Assembly (NCBI GenBank): GCA_004552965.1
Contig: SFMU01000007.1
Span: 1 to 47,936, forward strand
Origin: Bacteroidales bacterium
GTDB lineage: Bacteria; Bacteroidota; Bacteroidia; Bacteroidales; UBA932
Direction: 5' to 3'
DNA length: 47,936 nucleotides
Position 1 is the first letter of the stretch, and each line of letters opens with the position of its first letter. This document shows positions 41,547 to 47,936 of this stretch, one piece after another. Made by a program: the position numbers and the translations under genes. Under the pieces are notes generated by a model. The model made no database searches. It was not told the origin of the DNA and saw nothing but the letters and a program-made list of their open reading frames with translations.

Positions 41547-42547
41547 TAATATTCGCGAAACCATATTTCCTTTTCCTTCTGCTGCTGATTCCGCTCTTCT
41601 TCATCCTGGTCTGGCTGCTGATGTCGGTCAGGAAGCGCCGTCTGCGCAGGATGGGTGATGAGGAACTTGTCAGGCAGCTGATGCCTTCCTGGTCCAGGTC
41701 CAAGGTCTGGGTCAGGACGGTGCTCTATTCCCTGGCTTTCCTGTTTTTCGTAATCGGGCTTTCGAGACCTCAGATCGGGGCCAAGCTCACCGAGCACAAG
41801 ACCAAGGGGGCGGAAATCATGATTGCCCTTGACGTGTCCAACTCCATGCTTGCGCAGGATTACTCTCCGAACAGGCTTGAAAGGGCGAAACTTGCAATTT
41901 CGAGGATCGCCGACAGGCTGCAGGGCGACAGGATCGGCCTTGTGATATTCGCCGGAACGTCTTTCGTGCAGCTTCCTATCACTACTGACTATGTCAGTGC
42001 CAAGATGTTCCTGAATTCGATATCCACTTCTTCGATACCTGTTCAGGGTACGGCAATCGGGGATGCGATAGGCACGGCGGCAAAGAGTTTCAGCGCCCAG
42101 AGCGAGAAAAGCCGCGCCATAATAGTGATTACGGACGGAGAGAACCACGAGGATGATGCGGTGGCTGCCGCCATGACGGCTGCCGAGGCCGGGGCAAAGG
42201 TCTATACTATCGGTGTCGGTTCGCCTGAGGGCCAGCCAATCCCTGTGGACGGTGATCTCCTCAAGGACAAGGATGGCAACATCGTAGTGACCAAACTGGA
42301 TGAAGAATCCCTTATCGAGATTGCAGAGGCCGGAGGTGGCGCCTATGTCCACGCGGGGAATGATGAGTTCGGTCTGAATCCGTTAATCGATGACATCAGA
42401 AAAATGGATGATGAGCAATACAATTCTGTGATTTTCGAGGAATATGACGAGCAGTTCATGTACTTCCTGGCCATAGCTCTGGCTTTCTTCGTGCTGGAGA
42501 TGCTCATCGGTGAAAGGAAATCGCGCAGGCATCTGTTTGAGAAGTAG
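41543..42547 (+). CDS. batB: BatB, VWA-domain protein
   Basis: The 334-residue paralogue of BatA has the same plan: N-terminal membrane segments (about 8-28 and 58-74), a VWA domain with MIDAS Asp97-x-Ser99-x-Ser101 (LDVSNSM), TTDYVSA and ITDGENHEDD, and a C-terminal membrane helix (about 305-325). The similar sequence and overlap point to an old duplication. It is two bases from batC. Function as for BatA, probably in a shared complex. Confidence 0.93.
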   Translation: MIIFAKPYFLFLLLLIPLFFILVWLLMSVRKRRLRRMGDEELVRQLMPSWSRSKVWVRTVLYSLAFLFFVIGLSRPQIGAKLTEHKTKGAEIMIALDVSNSMLAQDYSPNRLERAKLAISRIADRLQGDRIGLVIFAGTSFVQLPITTDYVSAKMFLNSISTSSIPVQGTAIGDAIGTAAKSFSAQSEKSRAIIVITDGENHEDDAVAAAMTAAEAGAKVYTIGVGSPEGQPIPVDGDLLKDKDGNIVVTKLDEESLIEIAEAGGGAYVHAGNDEFGLNPLIDDIRKMDDEQYNSVIFEEYDEQFMYFLAIALAFFVLEMLIGERKSRRHLFEK

Positions 42548-42549
42548 AA

Positions 42550-43284
42550 ATGATGAGGAACACAAGAATATTCATAACTGTTTTCGCAGGACTTTTCCTT
42601 TCCTGTCTGAGTCTCTGTGCGCAGGCGGACCGTTCGGAAGTGCGGGCCGGCAACCGGCAGTTCAGGAAGGGTAACTGGCAGAAGGCCGAGATTAACTACA
42701 GGAAGGCTCTCCTGAAAGATTCGACTTCATTTGCGGCCAGTTATAACCTTGCCGGGGCTCTGTACCGTGAGGAGAATTTCGAGGAGGCTGGCAAGGCTCT
42801 CGAGGCTGTCAGGGATGCCGCTCCTTTGTCGGTCAATGCCGCTGATTATTATTACAATCAGGGCAATGTGGCCGTGCAGGGGAAGGATTGGGGAGCTGCT
42901 GTCGAGGCTTACAGGCAGTCATTGCTGAGGAATCCTGGTGACATGGAGGCCAAGGAGAATTATGCTTATGCCAAGCTGATGCTGAAGAATCAGGAAAATG
43001 GTGGCGATGGTCAGAATCAGAACCAGGACCAGAACCAGGACCAGAATCAGGACCAGAACCAGAATCAGAACCAGGATCAGAATCAGAACCAGAACCAGGA
43101 CCAGAATCAGGATCAGAACCAGAACCAGGGCAATCAGCCACAGCCGCAGCAGGGACAGATTTCTCCTCAGCAGGCTCAGCAATTGCTGAAGGCAATCCAG
43201 GCCAGGGAAAAAGAGACTCAGGAAAAGGTCAACAAGGAGAAGGCCGCAGTGATGAAATCGAGACAGAAAGAAAAGAATTGGTAG
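42550..43284 (+). CDS. batC: BatC, TPR protein with Asn/Gln/Asp repeat
   Basis: The 244-residue protein begins with a signal peptide (about residues 1-25), then about three tetratricopeptide repeats (30-145) with typical FRKGNWQKAEINYRKAL and YNLAGALYREENFEEA spacing. It continues into a low-complexity run of NQ and DQ pairs (about 154-195), a Pro/Gln region, and a Lys/Glu-rich tail. The TPR part should bind other Bat proteins. The repeat-rich region is likely disordered. The stop lies six bases before the batD-batE fusion. Confidence 0.9.
   Translation: MMRNTRIFITVFAGLFLSCLSLCAQADRSEVRAGNRQFRKGNWQKAEINYRKALLKDSTSFAASYNLAGALYREENFEEAGKALEAVRDAAPLSVNAADYYYNQGNVAVQGKDWGAAVEAYRQSLLRNPGDMEAKENYAYAKLMLKNQENGGDGQNQNQDQNQDQNQDQNQNQNQDQNQNQNQDQNQDQNQNQGNQPQPQQGQISPQQAQQLLKAIQAREKETQEKVNKEKAAVMKSRQKEKNW
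43011..43129 (+). repeat. CAGAAC/CAGGAC hexamer array in batC
   Basis: About 120 bases consist of tandem six-base units (CAGAAY, CAGGAY) that encode NQ and DQ pairs. Units are multiples of three, so slippage would change length without a frameshift. It is not a CRISPR array: there are no spacers. Confidence 0.85.
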
Positions 43285-43290
43285 AAAGAT

Positions 43291-46014
43291 ATGAGAAGAT
43301 TGTTGTATGTAACGGCATTGCTGCTGGCTGCCGTGTTGCGCATGTCAGCCCAGGATATTATCCGAGTCGAGGCACCGGAGGTGGTCGCGGCGGACGAGCA
43401 GTTCAACGTGACATTCGTCATCGAGGGTGAAAAGTCGCCATCGGATTTCTCGTGGTCTCAGGGTGATTCTTTCCAGCTGGTATGGGGGCCTCAGAAAGGC
43501 TCTTCCACGTCCATCCAGATCATCAACGGCAAGCGTTCCTCTTCCAGGCAGACGACGTTCACCTATATTCTCATGCCCACCGGAACCGGTACTTTCAGCC
43601 TTCCTGAGGCTACGGCAAAGGTCGGAGGAACGAAGATTTCTTCCCAGCCATTCTCGATTCAGGTTGTGAGCGATGGCGCTTCCTCCTCCCGTCAGCAGTC
43701 ATCCGGTGGCGGTTCTGGTCCGGACAAGTCCTCGTCTTCTTCTTCGGGAACCTCATCCGCCGGAACGGTTTCTGACGATGACATATTCCTTAAACTCTCC
43801 GTAAACCGCAGCCAGGTTGTGATAGGCGAGCCTGTCACGGCCACTCTCAAGTTGTACCAGAGAGTGAATATTGCCGGCTTCGAGAATGCCAGATTCCCTT
43901 CTTTCAATGGCTTCTGGAGCCAGGAAACATATGCGCCGACCAATATCGAATTCAAGCGTGAGAGCTTTGATGACAAGATCTACAACACGGCAGTGCTCAG
44001 GACTTACACTCTCATACCTCAGCAGACCGGCACGATGACAATAGAACCGGCCGAACTTGTCTGTCTGGTCAATGTCAGGGTTGGGAACGGCATTTCCAAC
44101 AGCATCTTCGACAGTTTCTTCCAGGATGAGTACAGGACCGTAAGGAAAAAGGTCAAGTCTTCTCCTGTCAGCATCAAGGTCAATCAGCTGCCTTCCGGTC
44201 AGCCGGCTTCGTTCGGAGGAGGTGTCGGCAGCTTCGGCATTTCGGCCAGGCTGACTTCCGATGAAATCAACGCCCACGATGCAGCCTCGCTGATCATCAC
44301 CGTCTCGGGTCGAGGCAATGTCACTCTTCTGGAGGAACCGAAGGTGGATTTCCCGCCGGATTTCGAGGTGTATGACACCAAGACCACAGTCAGCGCGGAC
44401 AAGAGCAACGGAGCTGTTTCCGGAAGCAAGTCCTTCGAATATCCTTTCATCCCGAGGAGCCCGGGAGAGTTTACGATAGGGCCGGTGGAATATTCCTACT
44501 ATGACGTGAATTCGGGGAAATATGTCACCGTCTCCACCCAGCCTGTCACAATCAAAGTCGCCAGAGGCAAGGTTTCCGAGTCTGCCACTGTGGCTTCCGG
44601 CACTCCTTCCGGTGTAGAGAGAAGGGATGTCAAGAGCCTTGGAAACGACATCCGCTTCATCTCCACGAAGAGACCTGCTTTCAAGGAGTCCGGTTCGTTC
44701 TTTGCCGGAAGTCCGCTCTTTTTCGTGATTCTGGCCCTCCTGCTTTCGGGAAGCGCATTGTTGTGGCTTGCTCTCAGGAAGATGGCAGCAATGAAGGCTG
44801 ACGTTGCCGGCTCCAGGAACAGGAAGGCGACCAAGATGGCTCTCGGGAGACTCAAGGTGGCTGACGAATATCTCGGCAGAAATCTCTACACTGCATTCTA
44901 CGAAGAACTTCACAAGGCTTTGCTGGGATTCATCTCAGACAAATTGAACATGGATATGTCAGAAATGAGCAAGGAAAACATTATCTCTACCCTCCGGGAA
45001 GGAGGCGTGAGCGAGTCTCAGGCCAAGTCTTTCACTGATCTTCTTGATGCCTGTGAATTCGCCCGCTATTCGCCGGATGCGGGAAATCAGGCGATGAGGG
45101 CGCATTTCGACAGTGCCGTCGAGGCCATCTCGGGCATCGACTCGAGCTTGAAGGTGGACAGGAAGAAAACCAAGGGTGCAGGACTTGCCGTGGGATTGTT
45201 CCTGCTGTTCGGCTCTTCATTCATGGCAGATGCACAGTCTGATTCCTCGGTGTTCTCAATTGTTCAGGAGCCTGCGGATTCCGCCATCGCCGCAGTATCT
45301 GAAATCGATACTGAAGATGTGGATGCTCTCTGGGATGCCGGTGTGCAGGCCTACAGTGACGGCAGATTCTCAGATGCTGCTCAATTGTGGCAGGGAATAG
45401 TCGAGACCGGCATGACATCTCCAGAACTTTACTGCAATCTTGGAGATGCATATTTCAAGGAAGGAAACTATCCACAAGCAATTCTATACTATGAAAGGTC
45501 GCTCAAACTAGACCCTTCATATTCGGATGCCCGCTACAACCTCGCTTTTTGCGAAAACTTCGTTCAGGACAAGATCGAGTCTGTCCCTGAGTTCATCCTG
45601 AAGAGCCTTGCGCGCAAGATCTGCTATCTCATGGGCTCGAACTCCTGGGTCACCTTGTTCTTTGTCTTTCTGGTGATTGCGCTTGCAATGTTTCTGCTTT
45701 TCCTCCTGGGCTCCACCGCTTCCAGACGCAGACTCGGCTTCTTCAGCGGAGTCGTCGCGCTTGTGCTTTCGGTGTCGGCCTTGAGCTTCTCCCTCTGGCA
45801 GAAGAGCGACTGCCTTTCTGCTGACACGGCCATCGTGATGTCCCCCGTGTCTTCAGTCAAAAGTTCTCCTTCATCGACATCGTCGAAGGATCTGTTCGTC
45901 ATCCATGAGGGTACGAAGGTAAACATCATCGACCAGGTCAATGGCTGGTACAACATTTCCCTTGCAGACGGAAGGCAGGGATGGGTCAGAAAGAATGACA
46001 TCGAGGTAATCTGA
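43291..46014 (+). CDS. BatD-BatE fusion protein
   Basis: A single 907-residue frame joins two genes that are separate in Bacteroides fragilis. BatD part: signal peptide (1-20), extracytoplasmic immunoglobulin-like domains (about 20-460), a membrane helix (about 472-494) and a cytoplasmic helical domain (500-620). BatE part: starts near residue 625 with KKTKGAGLAVGLFLLF, which looks like a signal peptide (about 625-651, ending ADAQS). TPR repeats (about 670-750), two membrane segments (about 785-806 and 811-835) and an SH3-like domain (866-907, ending WVRKNDIEVI) follow. The buried signal could act as a membrane helix or be cleaved to release BatE. No ATG lies at the natural BatE start. It ends the Bat unit. 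Confidence 0.87.
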   Translation: MRRLLYVTALLLAAVLRMSAQDIIRVEAPEVVAADEQFNVTFVIEGEKSPSDFSWSQGDSFQLVWGPQKGSSTSIQIINGKRSSSRQTTFTYILMPTGTGTFSLPEATAKVGGTKISSQPFSIQVVSDGASSSRQQSSGGGSGPDKSSSSSSGTSSAGTVSDDDIFLKLSVNRSQVVIGEPVTATLKLYQRVNIAGFENARFPSFNGFWSQETYAPTNIEFKRESFDDKIYNTAVLRTYTLIPQQTGTMTIEPAELVCLVNVRVGNGISNSIFDSFFQDEYRTVRKKVKSSPVSIKVNQLPSGQPASFGGGVGSFGISARLTSDEINAHDAASLIITVSGRGNVTLLEEPKVDFPPDFEVYDTKTTVSADKSNGAVSGSKSFEYPFIPRSPGEFTIGPVEYSYYDVNSGKYVTVSTQPVTIKVARGKVSESATVASGTPSGVERRDVKSLGNDIRFISTKRPAFKESGSFFAGSPLFFVILALLLSGSALLWLALRKMAAMKADVAGSRNRKATKMALGRLKVADEYLGRNLYTAFYEELHKALLGFISDKLNMDMSEMSKENIISTLREGGVSESQAKSFTDLLDACEFARYSPDAGNQAMRAHFDSAVEAISGIDSSLKVDRKKTKGAGLAVGLFLLFGSSFMADAQSDSSVFSIVQEPADSAIAAVSEIDTEDVDALWDAGVQAYSDGRFSDAAQLWQGIVETGMTSPELYCNLGDAYFKEGNYPQAILYYERSLKLDPSYSDARYNLAFCENFVQDKIESVPEFILKSLARKICYLMGSNSWVTLFFVFLVIALAMFLLFLLGSTASRRRLGFFSGVVALVLSVSALSFSLWQKSDCLSADTAIVMSPVSSVKSSPSSTSSKDLFVIHEGTKVNIIDQVNGWYNISLADGRQGWVRKNDIEVI

Positions 46015-46054
46015 CGATTGCCCCGATGTCTGTTCCTTTTGCGTTGCCTGACTC

Positions 46055-47779
46055 CTAAAGGGTCTGGCCTCCTATGAATTCCCTCATTATCGAGGTCGGA
46101 GGGATGGCCTGGATCTCGTTGGGCTGAAGCGCGATGATGTAGTCCAGGAACTTCAGAAGCCTGGATGCTTCCGGATATGCCGGTGAATTCGGCGAAATCC
46201 TTCTCAGAAGCGGTTCTGCATAGTATTTGAGCAGCGGAAGCTCGAAGATGAGCGCGGAGTTGAAAATCGCGTCCGCATTTTCCTGGAACGGGAATATGTT
46301 CCTGCTCTCGCCGCGCCTTACGCTCGGCCAGCGGAGGATGGTGTCTTCCGGGCATATTCCCCTTGTCCTGTTGTCCCTGACCATTCTGCGCAGGAGGCGG
46401 TTCTCGGAGGTGGAGATGTTGTTGTTCTCATCGATGTTCAGGGATGTCAGCGCTGAAGCATAAACCCTGAATATCTTCGAGTCGTCCACAGCCGAGGTCA
46501 TCTCCGGATTGAGGGCATGGATTCCCTCAAGTATCAGGATGTCATTCTCTTCCAGCCTGATCCTGTTGCCTTCGAAGGTCCTGCTGCCGGTCTTGAAATT
46601 GTACTTCGGGATTTCGACTTCCTCTCCGGCAAGGAGCTGGTTGAGCTGGCTGTTGAGGAATTCGAGATCCATCGCGTAGAGTGATTCGAAATCGAAATCT
46701 CCGTTCTCGTCCTTCGGAGTCTTGTCCCTGTCCACGAAATAGTTGTCCAGCTCTATGACCTTCGGAGTGAGGCCGAGGACCTTGCACTGGAGTGCAAGCC
46801 TGAGAGAGGAGGAAGTCTTTCCGCTGGATGAAGGACCGGCGATCATGACTATCTTCCTGGTCCCGCGGTTCTCGTAGATCATGTCGGCAATCCTGGCATA
46901 TTCCCTCTCATGCAGGGCTTCCGCGAGATTGATCAGATCCACGGCCTTGCCTGCCTTGATGGCCTGGTTGAGGGTGCCGATGCTCCTGATTCCGATGATC
47001 GAGCACCAGTTGGAATAATTCTTCAGGGTGGCGGCAATCTTTGTCTGGCGTCTGATCGGCATCACTTTGCTGAAATCGTTCATTGTAGGGAGCTGGAGGC
47101 ACATCCCGTTGCCGACTCCGATCAGGTCAAAAACTTTCAGGTAGCCGGTGGAAGGAATCAGAGGGCCGTGGAACGAGTCATCATGCCCGTCCAGATGATA
47201 GACGTTGCAGGTGAATGTCCCGATACTTTCCTGAAGGGCGGCTTTCATCGGCTGCTTGTTGTCCCTGAATATTCTGCATGCCTCTTCTGCTTTCATCGCT
47301 GTTTTGCTGAAAGGAAGATTCCTGCCGACGAGCTCCTTCATCTTTTCCTTGATGGCATCGATGTCCTCATCTTTTATGAAATAGCCTTTCGGCCTGCCGT
47401 CTTCAGTCCTTCCCGGCTCCTGCAGCTCGCAGTAAAGTCCGCTCGGGAGAGAGTGGTCGACGTAGAGTATCTTGTCCGGGAAAAGCTCCCTCACGGCATT
47501 CTGGAGGACGAAACACAGCGACCTTATGTAGGCAAGACGTCCTTCCGCGCGGTTGTATCCCAGGAATTCGACGTGGTTGAAATCGCAAGTTAGCCTTGAA
47601 TCCAGGCTGAGCACGCAATTGTTCACCAGAGCTATCAGCACCTGGTAGCCATCACCGGTCTTTGGGTCCCTGACTGTCTTGCAGATCTTGTCGGATAGTT
47701 CCATCAGAGTGCTGCCCGACACCGTTTCGTATGTCTTGCCATCGTTGGCGCAGAACACTTTTATCTGTCTGTTGTCCAT
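46055..47779 (-). CDS. Uridine kinase-like protein with N-terminal TGS and ThrRS-like domains
   Basis: A 574-residue protein. The N-terminus (residues 1-70) resembles a TGS domain (GKTYETVSGSTLMELS). The middle (70-270) resembles the second additional domain of threonyl-tRNA synthetase, with YVDHSLPSGLYCEL. The C-terminal half is a P-loop uridine kinase/phosphoribulokinase fold with AGPSSSGKTSSS (Walker A) and ILEGIHALN. Proteins of this layout are widespread in Bacteroidetes and are usually called nucleoside kinases; the substrate is unproven. I chose the ATG at 47779 over the TTG at 47809, because the TTG lies inside the -7 promoter box. Confidence 0.88.
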   Translation of the reverse strand: MDNRQIKVFCANDGKTYETVSGSTLMELSDKICKTVRDPKTGDGYQVLIALVNNCVLSLDSRLTCDFNHVEFLGYNRAEGRLAYIRSLCFVLQNAVRELFPDKILYVDHSLPSGLYCELQEPGRTEDGRPKGYFIKDEDIDAIKEKMKELVGRNLPFSKTAMKAEEACRIFRDNKQPMKAALQESIGTFTCNVYHLDGHDDSFHGPLIPSTGYLKVFDLIGVGNGMCLQLPTMNDFSKVMPIRRQTKIAATLKNYSNWCSIIGIRSIGTLNQAIKAGKAVDLINLAEALHEREYARIADMIYENRGTRKIVMIAGPSSSGKTSSSLRLALQCKVLGLTPKVIELDNYFVDRDKTPKDENGDFDFESLYAMDLEFLNSQLNQLLAGEEVEIPKYNFKTGSRTFEGNRIRLEENDILILEGIHALNPEMTSAVDDSKIFRVYASALTSLNIDENNNISTSENRLLRRMVRDNRTRGICPEDTILRWPSVRRGESRNIFPFQENADAIFNSALIFELPLLKYYAEPLLRRISPNSPAYPEASRLLKFLDYIIALQPNEIQAIPPTSIMREFIGGQTL

Positions 47780-47806
47780 TTCTTTCTTGTTTTTTCGTGT
47801 AACCTT

Positions 47807-47814
47807 CAAATATA
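47807..47814 (-). promoter_or_regulatory. Promoter -7 box of the uridine-kinase-like gene
   Basis: The minus-strand sequence TATATTTG matches TAnnTTTG and lies 27 bases upstream of the ATG at 47779. A TTTG at 47823-47826 is too close to be a normal -33 box. The box overlaps the TTG that would be an alternative start, which argues against that start. Confidence 0.5.
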
Positions 47815-47885
47815 GTAATCCTCAAACAATAACCTGCATCATCTTTGAAAATCTTTTCGGTCCATATTTCCTCCCTCATCAGTCA

Positions 47886-47901
47886 CATAGCTACGGCTAT
47901 G
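47886..47901. other. Short palindrome near the right edge
   Basis: CATAGC (47886-47891) and GCTATG (47896-47901) form a 6-bp stem around TACG. The surrounding 47840-47936 has an open frame on the plus strand to the window edge without a start codon I can support. It might be the edge of an interspersed intergenic repeat or part of a gene outside the window. Confidence 0.35.
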
Positions 47902-47936
47902 CTTCTTCTTCGGGTGAAAATCTGACCTCGAAAATC

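Noticed and set aside
43011..43129. CRISPR-like array
   Set aside because: Repeats are contiguous six-base units with no spacers and encode a protein tract in frame.
47779..47809. Earlier TTG start for the uridine-kinase-like gene
   Set aside because: The TTG falls within the -7 promoter box TATATTTG, so it would not be transcribed; the ATG at 47779 fits better.

Overview
The window reads as chromosomal core DNA from a member of the Bacteroidetes, most likely order Bacteroidales. The evidence is a complete Bat (Bacteroides aerotolerance) operon, an Rnf complex preceded by an RseC-like gene, promoters that fit the Bacteroidetes -7 consensus TAnnTTTG, a uridine-kinase-like protein with a TGS-type N-terminus, and a DUF3108 protein next to dnaB. 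Base composition is fairly GC-rich for the order by eye (roughly mid-fifties percent), which would suit Rikenellaceae/Alistipes-like lineages, but the genus cannot be fixed from the sequence alone. I see no insertion sequence, phage gene, CRISPR array or rRNA. No gene-free stretch exceeds 300 bases. Bases 1-157 hold no gene I can support, only a short direct repeat.

Layout. 1-300: tRNA-Ser(GGA) with a terminator and an 11-bp direct repeat. 325-9239, minus strand: alaS, then an in-frame LptF/G-Fmt fusion, thiamine pyrophosphokinase, a membrane polyferredoxin with an internal Tat-type signal, and a Tat-type aldo/keto reductase carrying ferredoxin clusters. 9375-21780, plus strand: two tandem M23 peptidases, a MerR regulator, a Nif3-like protein, a zinc-ribbon coiled-coil protein, dnaB, a DUF3108 protein, RseC-like, rnfBCDGEA and a small outer-membrane-type protein, ending in a strong terminator. 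21959-27258, minus strand: lysS, a TrmH-family methyltransferase, aroE, ssb and purA. 27365-29098, plus strand: recJ. 29095-37570, minus strand: truA, then an ExbB-ExbD-TonB set, an RluB-like pseudouridine synthase, era, parC and aroK. 37616-46014, plus strand: moxR, DUF58, a DUF4381-like gene, batA, batB, batC and a batD-batE fusion. 46055-47779, minus strand: the uridine-kinase-like gene.

How the genes work together. The Rnf genes encode a ferredoxin:NAD+ oxidoreductase that couples electron transfer to ion pumping, and the RseC-like protein sits directly upstream. The NapH/NapG-type fusion and the ferredoxin-bearing aldo/keto reductase at the left look like a small membrane electron conduit feeding an exported reductase (inference). 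The Bat cluster combines a MoxR ATPase, DUF58, two VWA proteins, a TPR protein and BatD/E in one tightly packed unit. TonB-ExbB-ExbD would energise outer-membrane transport. The rest is housekeeping: translation (alaS, lysS, fmt domain), tRNA/rRNA modification (truA, rluB-like, trmH-like), replication and repair (dnaB, ssb, recJ, parC), shikimate pathway (aroE, aroK) and purine synthesis (purA).

What stands out: (1) the hexamer GAATAT/ATATTC, including the palindrome GAATATTC, is far commoner than base composition predicts and often forces otherwise uncommon codons; (2) three separate in-frame fusions (NapH-Tat-NapG, LptF/G-Fmt, BatD-BatE), two of them with a signal peptide buried at the junction; (3) promoters whose -7 box lies only a few bases from the start codon.
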